64,000 bases of DNA, from NCBI GenBank assembly GCA_946902985.2, contig OX336389.2, positions 1,015,343,441-1,015,407,440 of the forward strand, in the 5' to 3' direction. Under the pieces are notes generated by a model. The model had not been told where the DNA came from and made no database searches. It saw only the letters and a list, made by a program, of their open reading frames with translations. Made by a program: the position numbers and the translations under genes. This stretch comes from Meconema thalassinum (Eukaryota > Arthropoda > Insecta > Orthoptera > Tettigoniidae). Positions 50,477 through 61,962 of this stretch are shown here, piece by piece (within the stretch, counting starts at the first letter, position 1; each line of letters opens with the position of its first letter).

Positions 50477-51859
50477 CTGTTTGTAGAAAGTGAAATACCA
50501 AGAACAAGAGATGTGACCACATTGCACTTTATACCACAGATTAGGGACATGACAATACATTACTGATTAGAAGGACAGTCCGGTACATGCAAGTTGATGG
50601 TCGATCTTAAGTACGGCGTCGCGCCACCACGTGCTGCACTCAGAGCCGCTAGACATAGTGGCATGGAATCATACAACGCTTGAATACGCTGCTGGGGAAT
50701 ACCGTCCCACGCGGTTTGTAGGAGCGCCCACAAAGCATCAACAGTGGTGGCAGGTGGACCTGAACGAACAAGTTGCCGATCGACCATATCCCTGACATGT
50801 CAGGCGAACGGGCAGCCCAGGGAGGCAGAGGTATACATCGTTCTGTGAAGAAGGCTTGCAAATTCCTCGCCACATGCGGGCGGGCATTATTCCTGCTGAA
50901 ATATAGCCTGTGGAATGGCCTGCAAGAGGGGCAATGCCGCGGGCTGTAAAACTTCCCTGACGTAGCGGTCACTGTTCAGATTGCCTGCAAGACGTACGAG
51001 GCGCGATCACCTGTTATAGGCAATTGCGCCCCAAACCATTACATCTGGTGTTTGTCCGCTATGCCGCTCAACAATACAGTCTGCCTGATTGCGTTCTCCA
51101 TGGCGGCGGCGAACGCGTATGCGGCCATCACTGTAGGACAGGTTGAAGCGAGACTCATCCGAAAACACTACAGTTCCCCACTCAGCCTGCCAGTGTCGGC
51201 GTGCACGTGCCCATTGTAGTCGGAGGCGTCGGTGGTTCCCAGTCAATGGAAGCCGACGTTGTGGCATGCGTGCTACTAGTCCAGCCCTCAAAAGTCAGCA
51301 CCGCACCGTTGACGCAGACATGTCCACCCCCGCTGCAGTGCTCCAACGTCGAGCCTACACCGAGGACGACACTGTTCTGTACGATACGGCCATGCGGAGA
51401 AGATGGCGGTCGTCTCCCACTGTGGTCACATTGCGTCGTCCGGTACCCTGTCGTCGCTGTGTACGGTCCTCCTCTCTCCACTGGATCCACATACGCCTTA
51501 CTGTTGACGCAGCGTGCCCTGTACGAGCGGTAATGTCCCGGAACAATAGACCAGCCTCCCAGAGCCCAAGCATTCTGCCCCGTTCAACCGCACTCACATG
51601 CTGATAGTCCACCCTGTGATGTCGGCGAGGCATCGTTGCCCTTGCTTACACGTTTCCATTTGGTATGACGGCCCCATGCCGACAGAGCTGTGCAGAACAC
51701 TGACCTGTCCGGTCCCACGACAGAGGGCACTGGTGGGCCAATGTGCACGCCATCTCTCTGCGATTTCAATCACCTAGTATGGCACCGCAGGCCTACTCGA
51801 CCCCTGGTCTGGGAGTGTCTCGGACCATTTCTTCTGGGTGTTTCACATTCTAGAAACAG
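50477..51859 (-). mobile_element. Tc1-type transposon in the Penelope-like element, decayed
   Basis: CTGTTTGTAGAAAGTGAAAT at the left end is mirrored at the right (CTGTTTCTAGAATGTGAAAC when inverted). TA flanks at 50475-50476 and 51860-51861. Removing it restores the Penelope reading EIHYC-IYRKP. Length 1383 bp. Confidence 0.93.
50560..51633 (-). pseudogene. Tc1 transposase, frameshifted
   Basis: The start at 51633 reads MPRRHHRVDYQHVSAVERGR and MLGLWEAGLLFRDITARTGH, the N-terminal helix-turn-helix. Further parts are in other frames: QRRLPLTGNHRRLRLQWARA, FSDESRFNLSYSDGR and VWGAIAYN, then YFSRNNARPHVARN (the usual second Asp is Asn) and SPDMSGIWSIGN (the NPIEH motif lost). Non-functional. 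Confidence 0.9.
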
Positions 51860-52149
51860 TACTGTATATAGAAAACCTACACAAACAGATCTAACGATAA
51901 AAATCGATTCCAACTATCCAGAAAATCAAAAGAGATCCTCTTTTTTTACAGTTTATTAAACAGAGCAATCTCGATACCCTTAAAGACAGAGAGTTCCAAA
52001 AGGAAATGAAAATCATAGCACTCATTGCCAAAAATAATGACTACAAACAAGATTAAATTAATAGCATTAAAGATAAAATCCAAAACTGATTCAGATCCAC
52101 ATTATTAAAGGAAAATAAAAAAGACCAAAAATTCGCTAGGTTCACGTAC

Positions 52150-52479
52150 ATGAATTCGAAAATAAATTCCATAACAAACACATGCAAGAAATATAACATT
52201 AAAGTTGCATACGAGACACGAAACAACAATAGCAACATTTTCTTCAATCATAAGACAGTCAACAAGTACAACAATTCAGGTGTATATCGGTTAAAATGTA
52301 ACGATTGCAGGATTAATTACATAGGCCAGACAGGTAGGTATTTTCACATAAGATTTAAGGAACATTTAAACATCATTAAACATAATAAGTTTTCAGCCAT
52401 GGCAAACCACATGGAGGAAAGGAAACATAAGTTCGACACAATAGATAACGACATGAAAATCTTACACATACAAAATTAA
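52150..52479 (+). CDS. GIY-YIG endonuclease domain of the Penelope-like element
   Basis: Residues 41-75 read NNSGVYRLKCNDCRINYIGQ then TGRYFHIRFKEH, the GIY-YIG nuclease signature with its Arg. A basic stretch follows, then HMEERKHKFDTIDNDMKILH. In Penelope-like elements this domain follows RT and nicks the target. The frame upstream (51960-52150) has stops, so the domain is now separated from RT. Confidence 0.9.
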   Translation: MNSKINSITNTCKKYNIKVAYETRNNNSNIFFNHKTVNKYNNSGVYRLKCNDCRINYIGQTGRYFHIRFKEHLNIIKHNKFSAMANHMEERKHKFDTIDNDMKILHIQN

Positions 52480-53640
52480 GAAATACTTTTAAATATTCTG
52501 GAAAATATTGAAATTCATGCAGTGCAAAAACAAGACCCAATTAAAAATCTAAATGACATAATGTTCAGTGATAACATTTTATTCAACACTAAAAAATAAT
52601 TATGGAAACATAAATCTAAACACGAGAAACAATACAACCACACATTTCATACAAACACTCATCCCACAACAGGCGCTCGCCTTCCCCTCACTTTTCCTAC
52701 CTAATAGTAGGAACAAACATCAGCTGGCCAGCCTTGGTCTCGCTCAATTAGCAGCAGGCAACAGACAGTACAAGTCCACAGACCGGCGGTCAATATGTAA
52801 GTCTCATTCAACTTAATAGTTCTGTAGAATACACTATAGCCATAAATAATTAAACATACTCCCCGTTTACAGATTTAAAAAATTACTACACAACAACTTA
52901 CACAATAAAATTTTTGAAGCTAAATGTCTCATAAGGAATGTTATAAGCAATTGGAAATCAGCTCCCCGATGCTTCTAATTGTACATTGATGTCTCCCAAA
53001 TTTGCCAGAAGCAGATAATGACATAAGTTCACATTAACTTTATTTATAATACACAATTTGACAAAATAATAATAATAATAATTAAAAGTTTTATCACACT
53101 AATTTTATTTCTTACAATTACAGAAAAGAGGTCTAATGGGAAGCATAAACATTTTAAAGAATAAATTGATTTGTTGTGCAAAATGTTTGGCAAGAGTTTG
53201 ATATGAAGACATCATGTAAATGTAAATACGACTTCCAAATATTTTTAAACATTTTTTAAAGAATTTTACCATTTATAGGTTTTAGCAAAATAAGGGTCAA
53301 TTAAGTTATGTGTATTGATAATTTGAGAAATTATGTTTGTCATATAATGTTTAGATTTCATAATTTGTATGTACTCATTATGTATGAAATTTGAGATTGC
53401 ATAGGCTGAAGAAGGTTTGAAAATCTGAAACATGTACCATTAGATAAGAACACAAGTTCTTAAAAAAATATTTTCTATTTAAAAGTGGAACAATTTTATT
53501 ATTTATTAATATTTCAGTACAGAAAATAAAAATTTAAAAAAAGAAATTTAAAAATATTTGCAATAGTCATTGATATACATATTTCCCCATTCATGCAGTA
53601 CACATTTCTGTCTCCAAATACATTTGATCATTCTATATAC
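52480..53640 (+). other. 3' region of the Penelope-like element and AT-rich tract
   Basis: A coding remnant (VQKQDPIKNLNDIMF) continues to about 52600, then AT-rich sequence. At 53406-53435, CTGAAGAAGG...CTGAAACATGT resembles a decayed hammerhead ribozyme core (CUGAUGA...GAAAC), which Penelope-like elements often carry. ATT and AAT repeats are frequent near 53070. Confidence 0.45.
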
Positions 53641-55463
53641 CCATTGAAGCCCAACAGGTCCAACAGTCTTGATTATTTCTACTCTAATTTCATCAATCCC
53701 CAGTGCCTTTCCCCATTTTCATCTTTTTCACTGCTAGTTCCACTTCCAGCATTGTAATCTCTATCTCCTCTTCTACAGTAGGTCCACTCTCCATATTTCC
53801 ATCCTTCGTTGTTCATTATTCTTGATATTTAATAATTTATTAAAGTACTCTTTCTATCTTTGCTTTATTTTCTCTGGGTTTGTTATTAGTTCTCCGTTCT
53901 CCTCTTCACCAACTTAGTATAAGTTCGTTCAGTCCTCTTACTCATTATAAGTCCATAATAGCATCCTTTTACCCCCATGGACATCATCTACCAACTATCT
54001 TGTGAAGTCCTCCCAACTTTTCCTCCGTTCTTCAGCTACAACTTTCTTACATTTCCTTTTACTGTCCTCTGTTTTTTCTCTGTTCCATTCATGCCATGTC
54101 TTCTTTATGCTTTCTATCTCCTTCACTCTTCCATTCCACCATGCTGTCTCTTTTTCTTTCTTCTTATCAGATGTTCTTCCACAAGTATTCTCCGCACTTT
54201 TAACGAATGCCTCTTTGAACTGCCACTATTCCTCTTCCACACTTCTCATTTGAGTACATGGAATTTGAAGCTTCACTGACTCCTTAAAACTTTCTTGTAC
54301 CTCTCTATCTCTTAATTTCCACACTTTTATTTTCCTTTCTCTTCCTTCCTTAATTCTTTCCATTTTACCCATCATCAATCTAGCTTTCACTACTTTATGG
54401 TCACCATCAAAGGCTTCTCCCGGGAAAGTAGTAACATCTATTAACTGTCGCCGATGTTTCCTTTCCTCCAGAAAATAATCAATTACCGTCTTCGTCCTCC
54501 TTGCACCCCACCCATATCTTGTAATCTTCCGTCTATTTTTCTTCCGAAACCAGGTATTGCCCACAATCAGTCCATTCCTTTCACAGAATTAATTTATATT
54601 GCCATAACCTTAGGGTCCAATTAACTCCTCCTTCCCAAGTATCTTCCTGCCTGTGCATTTAGGTCTCCCATCACTATCATTTCCACCTCGGTGATTTCAC
54701 TTTCCAATTTCTGTAGAAATTCCTCTATATTCTCTTCTTTATTTCCTGTCTGTGGTACATAAACTTGAATGAAATCCACCACTACAGTTCTAGTCCTCAA
54801 CCGGACTTTCAACATTCTGTCACTAACATACTCCACTGATTCCCCATATCTTCTAGAGTGCCTTTGAATATAACTCCCACTTAGGGTTACCAACTGAAAA
54901 TTTCCAAATGCAGGACATTGCTTAGCAAAAAGCAGGACATTTAAGAAAAATGCCTGACAATATCAATCGATAACAAAATAATACATATATTACACACAAC
55001 TTTTTACAAAAGGAAATACCTTACTTAATGATCAGTCCTTGTTGCAGTTCATTTCCTTGAAGCTGTAATTTTTAACAGAACCTACTTTTGAAAGAAGACG
55101 TGAGTTATTTTCTTGAAGTACATATTTAAAAAATTCTTCACACGACACATCTTTGAAATTGAACTTCACTGATTCTACGAACAAACGGTTCCTTTCCTTT
55201 GTCCATTGAGTATTTATGAATGAAAACACACGTTCAGTGGAGGCATTGCTGCCTGGTATGGCAAAGAAAAACTGGCAAATGTTCAAAAGTTAAGAAAATA
55301 CCTCAATGTTCTGGCACTTATTTAAAAAAAAACCAGACCATTGTTAGTCTAGTGTTGTATCTTTATCCAAAGTTGAAGTTTTAGAATAAGCCCTTACGTT
55401 GCAGAACTGGTCGAATAACTTTGAATGATCTATTTCTACACCTTTTGACTGTAAGTACTGAAT

Positions 55464-56924
55464 CATCATCATCATCTTGCACAGTTTCCAGCCACTGGCC
55501 GGGTCTGTTTGGAACACAAGCCTCTCCAACGTCTTCTGTCTTCCCACCATCTCTCAGCCTTCACCCTTGTCCAGTCTTCTCCTCTCTTCTTCACGCTTTC
55601 TTCCACCCCCTTCAGCCACCTGTCTCTTGGTCTCTTTCCTTCCCACTTCGTCTCGTGTATCCTCCTGGGTATCCTCTTCTCCTCCATTCGTTTTAGATGT
55701 CCATACCATCTAAGTCTAGATTTCTCTATACCATCCTGTTATGGTTCCTCCTTCATTAATTCTCTGGTCCTCTCATTTCTTATTCTGTCCCTCTTTGTAG
55801 CTCCAATACTGCTTCTCAAGAACATCATCTCACTGGCCTGTATTTTGCTCTTCTCCCTTCCTTTCATAACCCAGGTCTCCGAGGCATACGTCAGGATAGG
55901 GACATAGTACGTCCGATATATGATCTTTTCGCTGTTCCGAGGGACATCCTTGCTCCATAACATGCTTCTCACACTCCTCCGGAATGCTTCTGCCTGTCTC
56001 CCCCGCTCATTTATTTCTCTATCATTTCTTCCATTATCTTGTATCAGGCTTCCCAGATACTTGAAACTCTCCACTTTCTTCAGCTGTTCCCCACCAATCG
56101 TTATTCCTGTTGTGGTTCTTTCCTTCTTCCTTGTTGTGATCACCATCTCACTCTTATTTATGCTAAATTTCATCCCATACTCTTGTATTATTCCTTCCCA
56201 CACGTCCAACTGTTCCTGTACCTCCTCCTCCTTGTTTCCCCAAATCATCAAATCATCTGCAAACACCATTGCTTTCATCTTTCCTTCCCCAATTACTTGT
56301 GCCACTCAGGTCATTATGTCATCCATCACCACAATGAAAAGTAACGGTGACAGTGCACTTCCTTGTTTCAGGCCGTTTCTCTGTTCCAACCAGTCCGATC
56401 TCTCTCCTCCCACTTTCACACAGCTCACGCTTCCCTTGTACATCTCCTTTATCCTCCTTATAGTCCATTTTTCTACTCCTCTATCTTCCAGGGACTTCCA
56501 TACTTTGTTCCTGCATACACTGTCATATGCTTTCTCGATGTTCAGGAAGGCCATCAGTAGATCTGTTCCATACTCATAGTGCTGTTCTTGTAACTGCCTT
56601 ACAGCAAAAATCAAATCCACTGTGGACCTTCCTGCTCTGAAGCCATGTTGTTCTTCCCTCGTCCCTCCTTGTCCTAATTCTCCTTTCCAAAACTTTCTCA
56701 AACATCTTTGCACAATGACTCATCAGTGTTATTCCCCGATAGTTTCTGCATTCTGTTCTACTACCTTTCTTGAAGATCGGGACAATTATTCCCTTTTTCC
56801 AGTCCTCTGGGGTCTTCCTTTCCTTCCATGCTGTCTTCATCACTCGGTACAACCATTGTATCCCCACCTCTCCTGCTGCTCTCACCATCTCCACACTCAA
56901 CTCATCCACACCCGGTGCCTTCCC
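55464..56924 (-). mobile_element. LINE inserted in hAT, GAT tail, 8-bp duplication
   Basis: TACTGAAT occurs at 55456-55463 and 56925-56932. The minus strand starts just before RT with GKAPGVDELSVEMVRAAGEV. It continues WKKGIIVPIFKKGSRTECRN, LMAFLNIEKAYDSVCRNKVW, NGLKQGSALSPLLFIVVMDD, VFADDLMIWG and FKYLGSLIQDNGR. YYVPILTYASETWVMKGREK and RDRWLKGVEESVKKRGEDW follow, ending LCSKQTRPVAGNC and a GATGATGATGATG tail. One stop near 55740 and small shifts near 56305 and 56600. Confidence 0.93.
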
Positions 56925-57511
56925 TACTGAATACATGGTACAATATCGTCAAAGCTGAGGCCTTTAATGTTTTGAAGTTTCAACCATTTGAAACACTTGA
57001 ATTCCTCTATAGGATGCATCCATTTATCCAAGTACTCAGTGCAGGTTTCATAGAAACAAGATACATTCTCCATAAACACTTTGCATTCTTTATCCAAACC
57101 ATCTTCTGAAAATGTATTTAATATCTGCCTGACTTTAAGGGGAATGTATTGACCTTCAAGTCTGCCTTTCAATGAAGATTGGACAGATTCTAATAGTTCA
57201 AGCACTTCTAAAACTGAATTATTTTCTTTCTCAAGTGACAAGTTTTTATAGTGAAAAATGTGCATGGTTGAGGAAAGAAGCAAAAGATAGAGCTCTGAAA
57301 GGTCATTTTCAAGGAAGTTTCTAATTGATGAAGGCACTCTCTTCCTACCCTGAGAAAGAATGTAGGATTTCAGAGCTGGGAACAATTGCAGGATTCTTTC
57401 AACTGCTGGATACAATGTTAACCACCTAGTCTTAGAATGATTTAAAAGCTGGAGATAATTTACATCAACAAATTCACAAAAGTCTTTCAGTTCCTGAGTG
57501 CGCACTGCATA

Positions 57512-58980
57512 TAAACACATCAAAAAAAGTTTTGCATCACCTCGGTTCCAAGAGTTCCGGAACCGTTAAATACAAAGGGAATAGAGATCAACACAAACAA
57601 CATTTCAGCTCGTTTTATTGCTCATGAGACCCACACATTGCATGTTGTACCATCATACAGCTAGACTTTCAGCATTTGTGGTCCAGATTGCAGTACACAC
57701 CACTACCTCTAATACCCAGTAGCACGTCCTCTTGCATTGATGCATGCCTGTATTCGCCGTGGCATACTATCCACAAGTTCATCAAGACACTGTTGGTCCA
57801 AATTGTCCCACTCCTCAACGACAATTCGGCGTAAATCTCTCAGAGTGGTTGGTGGGTCAAGACGTCCATAAACAGCCCTTTTCAACATATCCCAGGCATG
57901 TTCGATAGGGTTCATGTCTGGCGAACATGCTGGCCACTGTAGTCGAGCGATGTCGTTATCTTGAAGGAACGCATTCACAAGATGTGCACGATGAGGTCGA
58001 GAATTGTCGTCCATGAAGACAAATGCCTCTCCAATATTCTGCCGATATGGTTGCACTATGGGTCGGAGGATGTCATTCAGGTATCGTAAAGCCGTTTCGG
58101 AGCCATCCATGACCACCAGTGGCGTACGTCGGCCCCACATAATGCCACCCCAAAACATCAGGGAACCACCACCTTGCTGCACTCGCTGGACAGTGTGTCT
58201 AAGACGTTCAGCCTGACCAGGGTGCCTCCAAACACGTCTCCGACGATTGTCTGGTTGAAGGCATATGCGACACTCATCGGTGAAGAGAACGTGATGCCAA
58301 TTCCGTGGGGTCCATTCAGCATGTTGTTGGGCCCATCTGTACCGCGCTGCATGGTGTCGGGGTTGCAAAGCTGGACCTCGCCATGGACGTCGGGAGTGAA
58401 GTTGCGCATCATGCAGCCTATTGCGCACAGTTTGAGTTGAAACACGACGTCCTGTGGCTGAACGAAACGCATGATTCAACATGGTGGCATTGCTGTCAGG
58501 GTTCCTCCGAGCGGCAATCCGTAAGTAGCGGTCATCCACTACAGTAGTAGCCCTTGGGCGGCCTGAGCGAGGCCTGTCATCGACAGTTCCTGTATCTCTG
58601 TACCTCCTCCATGTCCGAACAACATCGCTTTGGTTCACTCTGAGACGCCTGGAAACTTCCCTTGTTGAGAGCCCTTCTTGACACAAAGTAACAATGCGGA
58701 CGCGATCGAACTGTGGTATTGACCTTCTAGGCATGGTAGAACTACAGACAACATGAGCAGCGTACCTTCGTCCTGGTGGAATGACTGGAACTGATCGGCT
58801 GTCGTACCCCCTCCGTCTAATAGGCCCTGCTCATGCATGGTTGTTTACATCTTTGAGCAGTTTTAGTGACATCTATGAACAGTCAAAGGGACTGTATCTT
58901 GGATACAATATACACAGTCAACGTCTATATGCCGGAGATCTGGGAACCGAGGTGATGCAAAACTTTTTTTGATGTGTGTA
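57512..58980 (-). mobile_element. Tc1-type transposon with intact transposase, inserted in hAT
   Basis: Both ends share ACACATCAAAAAAAGTTTTG and CATCACCTCGGTTCC inverted, about 45 bp with few differences. TA flanks at 57510-57511 and 58981-58982. At 1469 bp, with intact ends and an uninterrupted gene, it has everything an autonomous Tc1 element needs as far as the sequence shows. Confidence 0.95.
57709..58734 (-). CDS. Tc1-family transposase, full length (341 aa), DD34E
   Basis: The start MPRRSIPQFDRVRIVTLCQE matches the usual Tc1-like N terminus. Two helix-turn-helix regions follow (about residues 10-60 and 65-120, with GLSTREVSRRLRVNQSDVVR and the GRPR hook at 57-60). The catalytic triad is the Asp in VLFTDECRICL, the Asp in FVFMDDNSRPHRA and the Glu in SPDMNPIEHAWD, with exactly 34 residues between the last two. 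It ends MPRRIQACINARGRATGY. It would cut and paste its own element at TA sites in the nucleus. Phe-to-Ile in the normally SRFCL-like segment is the only oddity noticed. Confidence 0.96.
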   Translation of the reverse strand: MPRRSIPQFDRVRIVTLCQEGLSTREVSRRLRVNQSDVVRTWRRYRDTGTVDDRPRSGRPRATTVVDDRYLRIAARRNPDSNATMLNHAFRSATGRRVSTQTVRNRLHDAQLHSRRPWRGPALQPRHHAARYRWAQQHAEWTPRNWHHVLFTDECRICLQPDNRRRRVWRHPGQAERLRHTVQRVQQGGGSLMFWGGIMWGRRTPLVVMDGSETALRYLNDILRPIVQPYRQNIGEAFVFMDDNSRPHRAHLVNAFLQDNDIARLQWPACSPDMNPIEHAWDMLKRAVYGRLDPPTTLRDLRRIVVEEWDNLDQQCLDELVDSMPRRIQACINARGRATGY

Positions 58981-60675
58981 TATGAAAGAAGTTGAAAATT
59001 TTCATCACCACAGACTCAATATCAACAGGAAGAGCATCAGCTCCATGTTGCAAACAGTTATGTAGAATGTGAGCCGGACATCCAACACCTACTATGTTTT
59101 CATTCAATTTTTTTTTTTTTTTTTTTTGAGAGCAGAGAATACATTCTTCCCTTCCCTGCGTGCAAGGCCTCCAAAATTAACGTTGGCATTGTCTCCAGAA
59201 AATGCAATGCATCTAGAAGTAATTTTATGCTTTTTGAGAGTATCTGAAATATAGGAGGAAATACATTCAGAACTTTCATTTGGACATGCTTGTAAATCAA
59301 GAACTTTTATCTGAATGCCATTATTTTTGTATTCAAAGAATTGGATGACAATTGGAAACAACTTTAGTGCACTATGATTGCTTGCTTCTGTTCCTAGGCC
59401 AAAAAATGGAACTTTATTGTTAAGAGTTTCAATTATAATAATATAATAATATCTGTCGAGTGAGGAGCAATAAAATTATATATTATGGCTTCGGTTTTAG
59501 TTCTTGCACAGGTCAGTTTCTGTGCTACTTCAGAACCTAAGAGCATACTCTTATTCAATTTAGCTGTGCAGTCCATTGATTTGTACGACTGGTGATGGAA
59601 AACTGTATGAAATGACATTGTAGCTTCTGCGGCTTGAACTTTTTTATCATCTGGTGAATATTTGGGAGTGGCAAATGATAACATTGATCATGATATTGAC
59701 CTAGTCTCACCATCTTTTTGTGTTTTTCACTGTTAACGTGTATTTCCAAGTTACCAACACCATTGTATCCGACATTAACATAACTATCACACACTGCACA
59801 TTTCGCTTCACTTTCACTGCGTCCGTGAGTAAATCAAGGATACTTATGTTTTAGTTTATCCGAAAATGTACACTGTCTTTTTTTAGATTCACTCCTTTCA
59901 GGTTGCAAAGATGACATACCGGTACGTAATAGGATGCAATGAGATTAATATTTCACTCCACTCGCTGCATACTCGCACTATAATTTACGGCGACAACCAG
60001 ATAACCAAACACGATAGCTGCAATCATATGGCAAGCACATGTAAACTGTAGCTCTCGACACTTCCGGTTTCTCTCAACATAAACGTGGAAATGAAGCACG
60101 TTGATTGGTTGATCGATGCCTGGACTTCGAGTTCAATATATCGAATATTAGTATTACTTATTTCCACCCTCGGAAGTAGCGCCCTGAGCACATGGAGTTG
60201 ATGTACGGTACAATAACATGCTGTCTTCAGCCTAAAACCTAAGTGAGCAATCTTGTAACTAAAAATGCCGGACAATGTCGATAACTTAGAAATGCCGGCC
60301 GGACATAACCAAAATGATTGAAAAGCAGGACATGTCCGGCAAAAGCCGGACTGTTGGTAACCCTACTCCCACTCCATTTTTGGCCTCTTGACCACCACTC
60401 CAATGTAGGATGTATCCTTTTCTCATTATCCTCCTTCCATGTCCCTTCCACTTGACTTCACTGAGACCTAGCATGTCTATATTGTCCTTCTCCATGAAGT
60501 AAATACGTTCTTCTGACTTCCCCGTGAGAGTCATTACGTTAATGATTCCTACTTTCAGTGTGTTGGATACTGGTTGCCTACTTCTCACAGTTCCCCCAAC
60601 ACCCCAAGAACTAAGCGTCGCCTGCAGGGAATGCCCTAGTATTTTCCGAGGCTGGATTCGAAGTACCATATCATA

Positions 60676-61193
60676 CAGGGTTATATTTAGAAATCAGCAC
60701 CGTCGCGAGCTGGGATTTTCCACTCGGCTGTTGCCCGTGCATCGACCGACCGTGGCTGATGTAATTCCCCATTTTATCTCGTCAGCTGCATCGGTCACCA
60801 TGCAGTCATCCCACTATCACACTCAGTGTACATTCTCTCGCTTAAGATGTTTAGACAGTTAACTATAAAGCAGCGCATTTTTGTTGTGAAAAGTTACTTT
60901 AAATACGGATCTGCTCGCCGTGTTCGTGCGGAATGTTGGAAAACATAACACACGAAGTAAGAAACATTTCAGTGGCCGAACTTAATCGTGTTAATCAAAA
61001 TGTGTTTTCTCGATACAATGCCTGTTAGCTGCGGGAGGACACCATGTTCAGCACCTCATATGAGGTAAGGATTGAACGTTATTAACAATGTATGAGAGAT
61101 AAAGCTCGAAAAGCGGCTTGGTTGGCCGATGCACGGGCGATGGCTGAATGGAAAATCCTCGTGCGATGGTGCTGATATATAAATATAACCCTG
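60676..61193. mobile_element. ~518-bp TIR element
   Basis: CAGGGTTATATTTAGAAATC at the left is mirrored at the right (CAGGGTTATATTTATATATC). Pairing continues to ATTTTCCA...GCCCGTGCATCG, about 80 bp per arm. TA precedes the left end; CA follows the right end, so one duplication is mutated. No coding capacity. Confidence 0.8.
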
Positions 61194-61489
61194 CATATAG
61201 GCTATTATTATGATGGGGTTGCCGCTCCCAAAGGCATTTTAGAGCTACAGCCAGCATTTTGTTAGGCCGCTACTAACTTGGAGAACAGACACCTGTCGTA
61301 GCCGCTCCTCTGGAGTACAGACGCTACATGCTGATATTTGTCCATAATATAAACAAATACCTTTTACTCCATTCCCCGAGCACTGAGTAGCTTCTTCCGC
61401 CATCTACACTGTACCAAAGAACTCCTTCTGCACTGCAGGTGCCGTTGAGGTCTTCACTCTTAACCCAAAGCTGGGCCCTCCATATTTAT

Positions 61490-61645
61490 AACCCCTGGAG
61501 AGAGGGTGCCCCAGCATTGCAAAACCCCCAGGAATTGGGCTACCTGTTGGTCCGTGGGTTTTATTGGAGGGTATTAAAACCGACCTTAATATTAATTTAG
61601 GACTCGCCTCTCCGCCACCTGGAGATGCGCTCTCCAGGGGTTACA
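61490..61645. repeat. Short inverted repeat, CCCTGGAGAG arms
   Basis: AACCCCTGGAGAG at about 61491 is mirrored as CTCTCCAGGGGTT at about 61632. The segment between is C- and G-run-rich. The rest of 61194-61951 shows nothing identifiable. Confidence 0.5.
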
Positions 61646-61962
61646 GGTTCCCCCAAGGGGAATATTACAGAAACATTATAGAAACACAAAGAGAAAATTC
61701 CATATTCGAAATGGAACCAAATGAAGTATACAGTATATCTCTTCACTGTGATACACAAAATTTATCCTACACACTAATTCTTAAATATGAATTTTAGAAC
61801 ATACACACCATAATTCTGAGTTGATATAGATGAGAAACCATTTGGCTTAACACAAATACCACAGTTGTAGAACCTTGGTTTGTTCTATGACAATTAGCGC
61901 AGTGTGTGCATTAATTAGGAGCTAATACCATGGTTAAAGGATTGTCAGGGTGTCTACTGTAA

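Larger units (their letters stand above)
47791..53460 (+). mobile_element. Penelope-like element, cut by three insertions
   Basis: Coding pieces in order are as follows. 47795-47922 has MYSYDIQDMYSNIPTKKA. 49239-49415 has QQMNGIAMGSPASGIIADIY and ends INYRGRY. 50297-50476 begins VDDIFAII and ends LEYEIHY. 51862-52030 has YRKPTQTDLTIKIDSNYPEN. 52150-52479 is the GIY-YIG nuclease. They join in register across a LINE, a foldback MITE and a Tc1. The YVDD active site itself is divided by the MITE. The 5' part of RT is missing. The 3' end is not sharply defined. Confidence 0.9.
55032..59850 (-). pseudogene. hAT transposase in pieces
   Basis: In order on the minus strand: a zinc-finger segment at about 59810-59690 (AKCAVCDSYVNVGYNGVGNL, HVNSEKHKK); KAAEATMSFHTVFHHQSYKS-like sequence at 59650-59570; IQVKVLDL-like then KITSRCIAFSGDNANVNFGG at 59320-59170; and GVGCPAHILHNCLQHGADAL at 59090-59000. 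After the Tc1 come QLLNHSKTRWLTLYPAVERI and SFDDIVPCIQ (57523-56933). After the LINE come YLQSKGVEIDHSKL and the dimerisation region FFAIPGSNASTERVFSFINT (55286-55032). A T-rich run near 59107-59127 and several shifts break it. Confidence 0.88.
54882..60365 (-). mobile_element. hAT transposon with nested LINE and Tc1
   Basis: TAGGGTTACCAAC termini are perfectly inverted, with CTCCCACT on both sides (54874-54881, 60366-60373), the 8-bp duplication of hAT. Without its two insertions the element is about 2.55 kb. Short direct words (GCAGGACAT, GCCGGAC) recur near both ends, as is common for hAT binding sites. Confidence 0.95.
53641..60670 (-). mobile_element. LINE endonuclease part, split by a hAT element
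   Basis: The minus strand from 60669 shows KVGIINVMTLTGKSEERIYF, NIDMLGLSEVKWKGHGRRIM and KGYILHWSGG, the AP-endonuclease start, up to the hAT at 60365. It resumes at 54873 with SYIQRHSRRYGESVEYVSDR, VDFIQVYVPQTGNKEENIE and EMIVMGDLNAQAG. Then TRYGWGARRTKTVIDYFLEE, SFKESVKLQIP and the pre-RT linker KKMKMGKGTGIDEIRVEIIK follow near 53690. RT is absent: the element stops near 53641. Only the 5' half remains, unlike normal 5' truncation. Confidence 0.85.

Noticed and set aside
51143..51604. Plus-strand frame of 153 codons
   Set aside because: Opposite strand of the decayed Tc1 transposase at 50560-51633.
55920..56579. Plus-strand frame of 219 codons and several overlapping ones
   Set aside because: Opposite strand of the LINE RT at 55464-56924, which carries all the motifs.
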